A stretch of 38,994 nucleotides of DNA from Nocardioidaceae bacterium. Lineage in GTDB: Bacteria; Actinomycetota; Actinomycetes; Propionibacteriales; Nocardioidaceae. The notes under the pieces are model-generated. The model was not told where the DNA came from. It worked only from the letters and a program-made list of their open reading frames with translations, and searched no databases. Positions 31,565 through 38,994 of this stretch are shown piece after piece; the stretch's first letter is position 1; every line of letters begins with the position of its first letter. A program made the translations under genes and the position numbers. The stretch is taken from NCBI GenBank assembly GCA_009780515.1, contig WQZX01000031.1:1-38994 (forward strand). The letters are read 5' to 3'.

Positions 31565-32695
31565 TCAGCCCACCAGGTCCGCGGTCTGGCGGGCGATCTC
31601 CCACTCCTCGTTCGTCGCTACGACGAGCACCAGGCAGTCGGCGTCGTCCGGCGAGATCCGCCAGGGACCGGTGCCGTCGCCGACCGACGCGTTGAGGACC
31701 GGATCGACCTCGATGCCGGCCCAGGCGAGGTCGGCGAGGACGGCCGAGCGGAGGTCCGCACGGTGCTCGCCGACGCCGGCGGTGAAGGTCAGGACGTCCA
31801 GCCCGCCCAGCACCGCGACGTAGGCGCCGACGTACTTGCGGAGGCGGTGCACATAGACGGCGAAGGCCCGGCGTGCATCGTGGTCACCGGCGTGCAGTCG
31901 CTCCTCGAGGTCGCGGAAGTCGCGCGTACCCGACAGCCCGAGCACCCCGGAGTCGTGGTTGAGCAGGTGGTCGACCTCGTCGACGCTGCGACCGCTGCGC
32001 AGCAGCCGGAGCACCAGGCCGGGGTCGACGTCGCCCGAGCGCGTTCCCATCACCAGCCCCTCCATGGGGGTCAGGCCCATCGAGGTCTCCACTGGCCGCC
32101 CGTCGCGGATCGCGCTGGCGGAGGCGCCGCCGCCCAGGTGCAGCACGATCTGCCGGGCCGCGTCGTTGCCGAGCCGCTGCGCGGTCGCAGCGGCGGTGCG
32201 GGAGACGTAGGCGTGGGAGGTGCCGTGGGCGCCGTACCGACGCAGGCCGAGCTCGTGGGCGACCTCGCGCGGCACGGCGTACGTCGCGGCCGCGGGCGGC
32301 AGGTCGGCGAAGAAGGCGGTGTCGAAGACGGCGACGTGCGGCAGCGACGGGTACGCCGACCGCGCGGCTCGGATGCCCGCGACCGCCGGCGGGTTGTGCA
32401 GGGGCGCGAGGTCCGAGAGCCCCTCGATCGTCGCGATCGCGTCGTCGTCGAGCACGACGGGGGCCGAGTAGACCGACCCGCCGTGCACCACCCGGTGCCC
32501 GACCGCGAGCAGGTCGCCGGCGGACAGCCCCGCGTCTGTCAGCCGCCGCGCGACCTCGCCGAACGCGGCGTCGTACCCGTCGCCGACGTCCTCGACCACG
32601 TCGGTCACGTCCGCGCCCCCGCTGGCCGGGTCGACCACCTGGAACTTCACCGTCGTCGACCCGACGTTCAGGACGAGCACGCGCGTCGCTGCCAT
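31565..32695 (-). CDS. ackA: Acetate kinase
   Basis: 376-residue ASKHA-fold kinase converting acetyl phosphate plus ADP to acetate plus ATP. Motifs: VLVLNVGSTTVKFQV at the start (with threonine where SSS is usual), GHRVVHGG, APLHNP, FDTAFF, PREVAHELGLRRYGAHGTSHAYVS, HLGGGASASAI, SMGLTPMEGLVMGTRSGDVDPG and FTAGVGEHRADLR. It is slightly shorter than typical (about 395-400). It is convergent with the phosphoketolase gene; the two enzymes together convert sugar phosphates to acetate with one ATP. Its promoter lies in the 141-nt divergent region shared with the M20 peptidase. Confidence 0.96.
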   Translation of the reverse strand: MAATRVLVLNVGSTTVKFQVVDPASGGADVTDVVEDVGDGYDAAFGEVARRLTDAGLSAGDLLAVGHRVVHGGSVYSAPVVLDDDAIATIEGLSDLAPLHNPPAVAGIRAARSAYPSLPHVAVFDTAFFADLPPAAATYAVPREVAHELGLRRYGAHGTSHAYVSRTAAATAQRLGNDAARQIVLHLGGGASASAIRDGRPVETSMGLTPMEGLVMGTRSGDVDPGLVLRLLRSGRSVDEVDHLLNHDSGVLGLSGTRDFRDLEERLHAGDHDARRAFAVYVHRLRKYVGAYVAVLGGLDVLTFTAGVGEHRADLRSAVLADLAWAGIEVDPVLNASVGDGTGPWRISPDDADCLVLVVATNEEWEIARQTADLVG

Positions 32696-32824
32696 GCCGC
32701 CACGCTAGCGCCGTACATCGGCGATCATCGAGCGGTTGCCGCACCCGGAGCACGCACTCCGCGCACGGCGACCGCCCGAGCATCTCCGACGCATGACGCT
32801 AGCGCTCGACGGGGGAGCGGTGGA

Positions 32825-34195
<1,371 letters not shown>

Positions 34196-34230
34196 CACGC
34201 GGGGAGCCGCTGTCCTCGCCGACCACGATC

Positions 34231-34288
34231 ACGACAAGTTCGCCGGTGCAGGGCCCCGAGAAGAGGCTGATCCGCGCGAACTTGTCGT
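34231..34288. promoter_or_regulatory. 13-bp inverted repeat upstream of purF
   Basis: ACGACAAGTTCGC (34231-34243) and GCGAACTTGTCGT (34276-34288) are perfect inverted copies separated by 32 nt. The element lies 36 nt after the peptidase stop and 42 nt before the purF -10 box. It could be a terminator stem for the peptidase transcript or paired operator half-sites for purF. Confidence 0.6.
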
Positions 34289-34330
34289 CCTGGTGGCCAC
34301 GGGGAATGAGGTCATCAGCCGTGCCGCCGA

Positions 34331-34336
34331 TAGACT
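34331..34336 (+). promoter_or_regulatory. Candidate leaderless -10 box of purF
   Basis: TAGACT lies exactly 7 nt upstream of GTG 34344. The same hexamer and spacing occur at purS. Confidence 0.6.
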
Positions 34337-34343
34337 CGCAGCC

Positions 34344-35804
34344 GTGTGCGGAGTGTTCGGGGTGTGGGCACCCGGTGAGGACGTCGCCAAGCTGACCTAC
34401 TTCGGTCTGTACGCCTTGCAGCACCGCGGCCAGGAGTCGGCCGGCATCTCGGTCAGCAACGGCCGCCAGATCCTGGTGTTCAAGGACATGGGCCTGGTCT
34501 CGCAGGTGTTCGACGAGAACACCCTCGAGGCGATCGACGGCCACATCGCGGTCGGCCACTGCCGCTACTCCACGACCGGCGCCAGCACCTGGACCAACGC
34601 CCAGCCGACGTTCCGCCCGACCGCCGACGGCTCGATCGCGCTCGGCCACAACGGCAACCTCACCAACACCGCCGATCTCGTCGACATGGTCGCCGCCCTC
34701 CCGAGCGAGGAGGGCGAGCTCGACATCCACTCGGTGAACCTCGAGGCGTCCACCAACGACACCAGCCTCGTCACGGCCCTGCTGGCCCACCACCCCGACG
34801 AGTCGCTCGAGGACCGCGCGCTCGAGGTGCTGCCGCAGGTCAAGGGCGCGTTCTGCTTCGTCTTCATGAACGAGGGCACCCTGTACGCCGCCCGCGACCC
34901 CGAGGGCATCCGCCCGCTGGTCCTCGGCCGCCTCGAGAGGGGCTGGGTCGTCGCCAGCGAGGGTGCGGCCCTTGCGACGGTCGGTGCGTCCGTCGTACGG
35001 GAGGTCGAGCCGGGCGAGCTCATCGTCATCGACGAGGGCGGCCTGCGCTCCCACAAGTTCGCCGAGCCGCAGCGCAAGGGCTGCGTGTTCGAGTACGTCT
35101 ACCTCGCCCGCCCCGACGCCGTGATCGCCGGTCGCAGCGTCCACGAGGCGCGCGTCGAGATGGGCCGCGTCCTCGCGCGCGAGTTCCCGATCGAGGCCGA
35201 CGTCGTCATCCCGGTGCCGGAGTCGGGCATCCCGGCCGCGACGGGCTACGCCCTGGAGAGCGGCGTCCCCTACGCCCAGGGCTTCGTCAAGAACGCCTAC
35301 GTCGGGCGCACGTTCATCCAGCCCAGCCAGACCCTGCGCCAGCTCGGCATCCGGCTGAAGCTGAACGCGCTCGAGCACGTCATCCGGGGCAAGCGCGTCG
35401 TCGTCGTCGACGACTCGATCGTGCGCGGCAACACCCAGCGTGCGCAGGTGCGGATGCTCCGCGAGGCCGGTGCCGCCGAGGTGCACGTGCGGATCTCCAG
35501 CCCGCCGGTCAAGTGGCCCTGCTTCTACGGCATCGACTTCGCCACCCGCGCCGAGCTGATCGCCAACGGGCTCGACGCCGAGGAGATCGCGGCCAGCGTC
35601 GGCGCCGACAGCCTCGGCTACATCTCCCTCGACGGGATGGTCGAGGCGACCGGTCAGCCCAAGTCGTCGCTGTGCACGGCCTGCTTCACCGGCGACTACC
35701 CGATCCCGCTGCCGGACGAGTCCCTGCTGGGCAAGCACCTGCTCGAGGCGAGCCTCGCGCCGCTGGCCCACGGCGAGTCGCTCCCCGTCTTCAACAACCC
35801 CTGA
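34344..35804 (+). CDS. purF: Amidophosphoribosyltransferase
   Basis: 486-residue enzyme of the first committed step: PRPP plus glutamine to 5-phosphoribosylamine. The start is fixed by chemistry: the second codon is TGC, giving Met-Cys, and the N-terminal cysteine exposed after Met removal is the glutaminase nucleophile (CGVFGVWAPGEDVAKLTYFGLYALQHRGQESAGI). There is no propeptide. A -10 box 7 nt upstream agrees. PRPP-binding loop: VVVVDDSIVRGNT (about residues 353-365). Phosphoribosyl domain: IPVPESGIPAA. Cysteines in CFYGIDF and CTACFTGDYP are consistent with the Fe-S-containing Bacillus-type enzyme. It is followed by purM after 15 nt. Confidence 0.97.
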   Translation: MCGVFGVWAPGEDVAKLTYFGLYALQHRGQESAGISVSNGRQILVFKDMGLVSQVFDENTLEAIDGHIAVGHCRYSTTGASTWTNAQPTFRPTADGSIALGHNGNLTNTADLVDMVAALPSEEGELDIHSVNLEASTNDTSLVTALLAHHPDESLEDRALEVLPQVKGAFCFVFMNEGTLYAARDPEGIRPLVLGRLERGWVVASEGAALATVGASVVREVEPGELIVIDEGGLRSHKFAEPQRKGCVFEYVYLARPDAVIAGRSVHEARVEMGRVLAREFPIEADVVIPVPESGIPAATGYALESGVPYAQGFVKNAYVGRTFIQPSQTLRQLGIRLKLNALEHVIRGKRVVVVDDSIVRGNTQRAQVRMLREAGAAEVHVRISSPPVKWPCFYGIDFATRAELIANGLDAEEIAASVGADSLGYISLDGMVEATGQPKSSLCTACFTGDYPIPLPDESLLGKHLLEASLAPLAHGESLPVFNNP

Positions 35805-35819
35805 TTCCCGAGGAGTCCC

Positions 35820-36875
35820 GTGGCTGACAACGCCTACGCCGAGGCCGGTGTCGACATCGAGGCCGCCGACCGTGCCGTCGACCTGATGAAGGAGTGGGTC
35901 GAGAAGGCCCGCCGGCCCGAGATGATGGGTGGCCTGGGCGGGTTCGCCGGGCTCTTCGACGCGTCCGCGCTGACGTCGTACAGGCGGCCGCTGCTGGCGA
36001 CCTCGACCGACGGCGTCGGCACCAAGGTCGCGGTCGCGCAGATGATGGACAAGCACGACACCATCGGCTTCGACCTGGTCGGCATGGTCGTCGACGACCT
36101 GGTCGTCTGCGGTGCCGAGCCGCTGTTCATGACCGACTACATCGCCACGGGCAAGGTCGTCCCCGAGCGCATCGCCGCGATCGTCAAGGGCATCGCGGAG
36201 GCCTGCGTCGAGGCGGGCTGCGCGCTCGTCGGCGGCGAGACCGCCGAGCACCCCGGGCTCCTCGCCCCCGACGAGTACGACGTCGCGGGCGCCACCACCG
36301 GCGTCGTCGAGGCCGACGATCTGCTCGGTGCCGACCGCGTCCGCGCCGGCGACGTCGCGATCGCGATGGCGGCCAGCGGCCTGCACTCCAACGGCTACTC
36401 GCTGGTCCGCCACGTCTTCTTCACCCACGCCGGCTGGTCGGTCGAGCGGACCGTGGACGAGCTCGGCCGCACCCTCGGCGAGGAGCTGCTGGTCCCGACC
36501 CGCATCTACGCCAAGCCGTGCCTCGCGATCGCGCGCGAGACCGAGACCCACGCCATGGCCCATGTCACCGGCGGTGGCCTGGCCAACAACCTCGCGCGGG
36601 TCATGCCCGAGGGGCTGAAGGCCACCCTCGACCGCAGCACCTGGACGCCCGCGCCGATCTTCGACGTCGTCCGCAAGGTCGGCGGCGTCGCCCAGCCCGA
36701 CCTCGAGGCCACGCTCAACTGCGGCGTGGGCATGGTCGCGCTCACCGCGCCCGACTCCGTCGACGCCGCGATCGCCCGCCTCGGCGAGCTCGGCATCGAC
36801 GCCTGGGTGGCCGGCGAGGTGGCCGCGGACGACGCGGGCGGCGTCGAGCTGGTGGGCCAGCACCCGGGCTGGTGA
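35820..36875 (+). CDS. purM: Phosphoribosylformylglycinamidine cyclo-ligase (AIR synthetase)
   Basis: 351-residue ATP-dependent cyclase converting FGAM to AIR. Key segments: YAEAGVDIEAADRAVDLMK at the N-terminus, LATSTDGVGTKVAVAQMMDKHDTIGFDLVGMVVDDLVVCGAEPLFMTDYIATGK (ATP-binding region), GCALVGGETAEHPG, ASGLHSNGYSLVRHVFF and HVTGGGLANNLARVMPEG. Unlike most of its purine neighbours it has a normal ribosome-binding site, GAGGAG (35810-35815), before GTG 35820, consistent with being the second gene of a purF-purM transcript rather than having its own leaderless start. Confidence 0.97.
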   Translation: MADNAYAEAGVDIEAADRAVDLMKEWVEKARRPEMMGGLGGFAGLFDASALTSYRRPLLATSTDGVGTKVAVAQMMDKHDTIGFDLVGMVVDDLVVCGAEPLFMTDYIATGKVVPERIAAIVKGIAEACVEAGCALVGGETAEHPGLLAPDEYDVAGATTGVVEADDLLGADRVRAGDVAIAMAASGLHSNGYSLVRHVFFTHAGWSVERTVDELGRTLGEELLVPTRIYAKPCLAIARETETHAMAHVTGGGLANNLARVMPEGLKATLDRSTWTPAPIFDVVRKVGGVAQPDLEATLNCGVGMVALTAPDSVDAAIARLGELGIDAWVAGEVAADDAGGVELVGQHPGW

Positions 36876-36920
36876 GGCTCGCGCCACGTGGCCCCCTTCG
36901 ATACTCGGCCCTGACGTGCG

Positions 36921-36946
36921 GGAACAGCCACCGAACAGGTAACGTT
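36921..36946 (+). promoter_or_regulatory. ECF-sigma-like promoter of the DUF3073 gene
   Basis: GGAACA (36921-36926) and CGTT (36943-36946) are separated by 16 nt. This matches the stress sigma factor consensus (SigH/SigR-like, GGAAY...GTT). The start would be near 36953, giving a leader of about 65 nt. A TAACGT box overlaps the -10 region (36940-36945), so a housekeeping promoter cannot be excluded. A stable hairpin (36973-36994) lies in the leader. Confidence 0.4.
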
Positions 36947-37018
36947 GCCTCCACGAGACTCTGATGAGCAGTCCGGGGCCCTGAGGGCACCCGGCCAAGT
37001 GCGAGGGGGCTGGACCTT

Positions 37019-37204
37019 ATGGGCCGCGGCCGAGCGAAAGCCAAGCAGACGAAGGTCGCACGCGACCTGAAGTACCGGACTCACGACACTGATCTCAGTG
37101 CGCTGGCCCGGGAGCTGCACGGAGAGTCGTCGGTGTCCGACGACAGCCAGGACGAAGAGACCTCCGACCCCTGGTCGGACTACGCCGATCCCCACCGGGA
37201 CTGA
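37019..37204 (+). CDS. DUF3073 small protein
   Basis: 61-residue cytosolic protein, basic at the start (MGRGRAKAKQTKVARDLKY) and acidic at the end (SVSDDSQDEETSDPW). The opening MGRGRAKAKQTKVAR is the hallmark of DUF3073 proteins, present across actinobacteria (Rv0810c in M. tuberculosis, next to purM). Function is unknown; the charge pattern suggests nucleic-acid or protein contact. Shine-Dalgarno GAGGGGG (37003-37009) is well placed. In M. tuberculosis the gene is oriented opposite to purM as I recall; here it is co-directional, 143 nt downstream with its own promoter. Confidence 0.88.
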   Translation: MGRGRAKAKQTKVARDLKYRTHDTDLSALARELHGESSVSDDSQDEETSDPWSDYADPHRD

Positions 37205-37252
37205 GTCGACTCGGTCGCGTCCGCTGCTTCCCTGAGCCAGGGAGCGGCACCT

Positions 37253-37293
37253 AGCCACCGCACCGCCCCTCGCGGGCGAGGTGCCGAGTGGCT
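37253..37293. terminator. Long imperfect stem-loop after the DUF3073 gene
   Basis: Nested arms pair as AGCCAC/GTGGCT, GCACC/GGTGC and GCCC/GGGC with a CTCGC loop: 15 base pairs in 41 nt. AGGTGCC can pair instead with GGCACCT (37246-37252), so two exclusive folds are possible. Most simply it is a terminator 48 nt after the stop; it also precedes the next small ORF. Confidence 0.45.
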
Positions 37294-37344
37294 GTTCCGG
37301 CATTCCACGGCGCGGCGGCCGGGGATCGGGTTCACTGGGGATCG

Positions 37345-37542
37345 ATGCGTGCGATGGAGGTGACCGACGTGCTCGAGACCGTGTGGTCGAAGACGACTGT
37401 GTACGAGCAGTCCCTGGCTGCTCTGATGACGTCGACGACCGACGAGCTCAAGGCCGCCAAGGACCGGCTCGCGACTCCTGCCGAGACCGAGCCGCTGCAG
37501 CAGCGGCTGGCGGCGCTGAAGGCGATGCGACCGCGCCTCTGA
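37345..37542 (+). CDS. Small hypothetical protein
   Basis: 65 residues from ATG 37345: a largely helical protein (VTDVLETVWSKTTVYEQSLAALM, then ELKAAKDRLATPAETEPLQQRLAALKAMRPRL). No known family was recognised. Another ATG lies three codons later (37354), and an earlier GTG (37288) is less likely because it would fall in the hairpin. No good Shine-Dalgarno; translation could be leaderless. The composition is protein-like and the frame is fully open, but conservation has not been shown. Confidence 0.45.
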   Translation: MRAMEVTDVLETVWSKTTVYEQSLAALMTSTTDELKAAKDRLATPAETEPLQQRLAALKAMRPRL

Positions 37543-37617
37543 CCGTGCACCGCACGGCGAGGGCGGGATCACACGGTCTTTGCCGGCGGATGGCTGCGCG
37601 CGGGCGGTGACGGTCGC

Positions 37618-37623
37618 TACCGT
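37618..37623 (+). promoter_or_regulatory. Candidate -10 of the small ORF at 37665
   Basis: TACCGT, with a leader of about 35 nt that holds a GGGGGG Shine-Dalgarno 7 nt before GTG 37665. Confidence 0.3.
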
Positions 37624-37664
37624 CTGGGCAGGTCTCGGACACCGAGCGCATCTGGGGGGATGTC

Positions 37665-37835
37665 GTGCCTGCTGAGCTGACCTGCGATTGTGACGAGCGG
37701 TACCACGAGCTGGGGGTGCACGCCGTCGACTGGGCGGACCCGTCTGCCGCGCTGCCGCCCGCCGCCGACCCGATCGGGCTCGACCCGCGCTGCCGGATGC
37801 GGCTGGTCGATCGCTGGCGCAGGGTCCCGGCCTGA
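37665..37835 (+). CDS. Small cysteine-containing hypothetical protein
   Basis: 56 residues from GTG 37665: PAELTCDCDERYHELGVHAVDWADPSAALPP followed by PIGLDPRCRMRLVDRWRRVPA. Three cysteines (CDC near the start and a later C) and several acidic residues give a possible metal- or ligand-binding shape. No family was recognised. The start is supported by the G-rich Shine-Dalgarno (37653-37658), and a strong terminator follows 20 nt after the stop, which makes it look like a real short gene. Confidence 0.45.
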   Translation: MPAELTCDCDERYHELGVHAVDWADPSAALPPAADPIGLDPRCRMRLVDRWRRVPA

Positions 37836-37855
37836 GTCGGCCCTCAGCCTGGACG

Positions 37856-37890
37856 AGAACGCCCCCGCCGGAGTCCGGCGGGGGCGTTCT
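37856..37890. terminator. Strong hairpin terminator
   Basis: A 16-bp perfect stem (37856-37871 with 37875-37890) and an AGT loop; the left arm begins AGAACGCCCCCG. It lies between the small ORF and tRNA-Phe on the opposite strand, so it can serve both. The sequence after the + strand stem is GGCTTG, without a long U run. Confidence 0.85.
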
Positions 37891-37896
37891 GGCTTG

Positions 37897-37970
37897 TGGG
37901 CAGGGGCGGGGTCGAACCGCCGACCTATCACTTTTCAGGCGATCGCTCGTACCAACTGAGCTACCTGCCC
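37897..37970 (-). tRNA. tRNA-Phe (GAA)
   Basis: Full cloverleaf on the - strand. Acceptor GGGCAGG/CCTGCCC, D arm GCTC-AGTTGGTAC-GAGC, anticodon stem ATCGC with GTGAT (one G-U pair) around CTGAAAA (anticodon GAA), T arm GGCGG-TTCGACC-CCGCC, discriminator A. The CCA end is not encoded. TAATGT 12 nt upstream of the mature 5' end (37988-37983) is its likely -10 box. Confidence 0.95.
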
Positions 37971-38063
37971 AAGCAGGGCGCAACATTACCGGACGCCGTG
38001 GGCCGGGCCGAATCGGTATCGGCCGTCGTCCTCGCCGATGGGCGGACCCCGCGCCGCTCCCAC

Positions 38064-38069
38064 TATGCT
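38064..38069 (+). promoter_or_regulatory. Candidate -10 of the tRNA-Glu/tRNA-Asp unit
   Basis: TATGCT, 35 nt before the mature 5' end of tRNA-Glu. No convincing -35 element. Confidence 0.4.
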
Positions 38070-38104
38070 TGCCGGGCCGTCGCGGGCGTTGTCCCGCGCG
38101 GCGG

Positions 38105-38177
38105 GCCCCCGTCGTCTAGCGGCCCAGGACCCCGCCCTTTCACGGCGGTAGCGCCGGTTCGAATCCGGTCGGGGGTA
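38105..38177 (+). tRNA. tRNA-Glu (TTC)
   Basis: Acceptor GCCCCCG/CGGGGGT (with a G-U end pair), D arm GTCT-AGCGGCCCA-GGAC, anticodon loop CTTTCAC between CCGCC and GGCGG (anticodon TTC), T arm GCCGG-TTCGAAT-CCGGT, discriminator A. CCA is not encoded. It is followed by tRNA-Asp after 70 nt. Confidence 0.95.
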
Positions 38178-38247
38178 CGGATTGGGAGTGCGCACGCCGC
38201 ATGAGTTAGAGTTCCCATCGCTTCGCCCGCAAGGGTGGAGACAGCCT

Positions 38248-38321
38248 GGCCCCGTAGCGCAGTTGGTTAGCGCGCCGCCCTGTCACGGCGGAGGCCGCGG
38301 GTTCGAGTCCCGTCGGGGTCG
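38248..38321 (+). tRNA. tRNA-Asp (GTC)
   Basis: Acceptor GGCCCCG/CGGGGTC, D arm GCGC-AGTTGGTTA-GCGC, anticodon stem CCGCC/GGCGG around CTGTCAC (anticodon GTC), T arm GCGGG-TTCGAGT-CCCGT, discriminator G. CCA is not encoded. A terminator follows 5 nt later. Confidence 0.95.
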
Positions 38322-38326
38322 CCGAC

Positions 38327-38357
38327 ACGAGGCCCACTCCCCAGGAGTGGGCCTCGT
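38327..38357. terminator. Terminator after tRNA-Asp, shared with crcB
   Basis: A 14-bp perfect stem (ACGAGGCCCACTCC with its complement) and a CCA loop, followed by CGCTTCTCT. It stands between tRNA-Asp and the convergent crcB gene. Confidence 0.85.
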
Positions 38358-38364
38358 CGCTTCT

Positions 38365-38721
38365 CTACAGGCTCCCGCCCAGCCACCAGCCGAGGCTGAC
38401 GGCCAGCAGGCCGACGGCCACCGAGAGCACGACGTACGTCGCGGCGACGGGCGCCTTCCGCTCCTCCAGGAGCCGCACCGTCTCGAAGCTGTACGTCGAG
38501 TAGGTCGTCAGCGCGCCGCAGAAGCCGGTGCCGATCAGGGTGGTCACCCAGGCTGCGGGGGAGGCGCCGGCGACGAGGCCGAGGACGAACGAGCCCGCCA
38601 TGTTGATCACGTAGGTGCCCCATGGGAACGGCGCGCGATGACGCGACTGCACGAGCACGTCGGCGAGGTAGCGGACGGGGGCGCCGACGGCACCCCCGAC
38701 GATGACCAGGAGGACCGTCAT
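38365..38721 (-). CDS. crcB: CrcB/Fluc-family fluoride channel subunit
   Basis: 118-residue membrane protein with four predicted helices that exports fluoride passively. Family markers: GGAVGAPVRYLAD in helix 1, FPWGTYVINMAGSFVLGLVAG in helix 2 (the Asn of the N-x-x-G-S/C motif), GTGFCGALTTYSTYSFETVRLLEE in helix 3 (the TTYSTYS segment lines the pore) and a last hydrophobic helix. Its ATG overlaps the stop of the partner gene (TCAT on the + strand), so the two are coupled. Paired crcB genes in actinobacteria and bacilli are thought to make heterodimeric channels. Confidence 0.93.
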   Translation of the reverse strand: MTVLLVIVGGAVGAPVRYLADVLVQSRHRAPFPWGTYVINMAGSFVLGLVAGASPAAWVTTLIGTGFCGALTTYSTYSFETVRLLEERKAPVAATYVVLSVAVGLLAVSLGWWLGGSL

Positions 38722-38994
38722 GCCGGTGCCTCCTCGGCGCGCTCCGCGTCGGGATCCGGCGCCCGGTCGAGCACCCAGCGGCAGCAGGTCAGGCCCATCC
38801 ACACCGCGACGACGCAGGTGATCAGAGTGGTGGCGTCGTACAGGCCGGCGAGGGGCACCCGGCCGGCGACCAGCAGCTTGTGCACGTCGAGCGTGTACGT
38901 CGAGAAGGTGGTGAAGCCGCCGAGGACCCCGACGCCCAGGAACGGGCGGACGTAGCGCGTCGTGGCCCACCGGTCGACCATCAGCGCCATCAGC
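38718..38994 (-). CDS. crcB: CrcB/Fluc-family fluoride channel subunit (5' end outside the window)
   Basis: C-terminal 91 residues of a second CrcB protein, truncated by the window edge: the start and first two helices lie beyond 38994. RWATTRYVRPFLGVGVLGGFTTFSTYTLDVHKLL corresponds to helix 3 with the FTTFSTYT pore motif. A last helix (DATTLITCVVAVWMGLTCC) and an acidic tail (DPDAERAEEAPA) follow. An internal ATG near the edge is not the real start because helices 1 and 2 would be missing. Any fluoride riboswitch for the pair would lie outside the window. Confidence 0.9.
   Translation of the reverse strand, partial: LMALMVDRWATTRYVRPFLGVGVLGGFTTFSTYTLDVHKLLVAGRVPLAGLYDATTLITCVVAVWMGLTCCRWVLDRAPDPDAERAEEAPA

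Noticed and set aside
28254..31604. A 1116-codon - strand frame opposite phosphoketolase
   Set aside because: Antisense shadow of xfp, with repetitive Val/Glu/Asp/Arg composition and no domain.
34196..34343. Riboswitch in the purF leader
   Set aside because: The -10 box 7 nt before the GTG implies no leader, and no known purine-sensing aptamer motif was recognised; the inverted repeat is better treated as DNA or terminator.
36964..36999. Hammerhead-like CTGATGAG in the DUF3073 leader
   Set aside because: The required GAAA and three-stem layout are missing; the core match is chance.
37897..38321. tRNA genes as integration site of a mobile element
   Set aside because: No integrase gene or duplicated tRNA 3' end was found in the window.

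Overview
The window is high-GC DNA (strong G/C bias at third codon positions, many GTG starts) from an actinobacterium, most likely Nocardioidaceae and probably close to Nocardioides. This rests on the protein families, the gene order and recurring TAnnnT boxes 6-8 nt upstream of GTG/ATG starts, typical of actinobacterial leaderless transcripts. No plasmid, phage, insertion sequence or CRISPR signal is visible.

The backbone is a dispersed set of de novo purine genes, all on the + strand and in the order purD, purB, purC, purS-purQ, purL, purF-purM. From memory this is the same order as in Mycobacterium tuberculosis (Rv0772 to Rv0809). It is followed by a DUF3073 gene (like Rv0810c) and preceded at purF by a remnant of the sterol-carrier-family gene (like Rv0807). 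Lineage-specific blocks sit between the purine genes.

Blocks: (1) 1.5-3.5 kb, a GNAT acetyltransferase and a DHA2-type efflux transporter. (2) 5.1-8.0 kb, three tandem GH16 glycoside hydrolases, two secreted and one lipoprotein, followed by a small ABM-type monooxygenase and a HIT protein on the - strand. (3) 9.8-20.2 kb, an accessory cluster with two DUF2236 (MpaB/latex-clearing-like) oxygenase genes, two atypical ~570-residue aldehyde dehydrogenases, an acyl-CoA/AMP ligase, two TetR regulators, two paralogous SRPBCC proteins and a membrane stress protein. Its logic (oxidative cleavage to an aldehyde, then acid, then acyl-CoA) makes it the best candidate here for an undescribed catabolic system. 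(4) 21.2-23.6 kb, an efflux transporter divergent from a TetR gene, with three copies of a GGAGA-N3-TCTCC operator between them and an exact 22-nt repeat array at the transporter's 3' end. (5) 23.6-25.0 kb, a secreted DUF1906 (glycoside-hydrolase-like) protein with peptidoglycan-binding repeats. (6) 27.5-34.2 kb, a lipoprotein, a sterol-carrier-family gene broken by an in-frame amber codon, phosphoketolase and acetate kinase (a complete sugar-phosphate to acetate/ATP shunt), and an M20 dipeptidase. (7) 37.0-39.0 kb, small ORFs, tRNA-Phe, tRNA-Glu and tRNA-Asp, and a pair of CrcB fluoride channels, the second cut by the window edge.

Notable observations: the MpaB/ALDH/ligase cluster with its operators; the 3+4 inverted array of 22-nt repeats; the triple operator; the amber-interrupted gene; an in-frame insertion in purC that resembles a dispersed palindromic repeat; shared leaderless promoters of the purine genes; and a 13-bp inverted repeat just upstream of purF.
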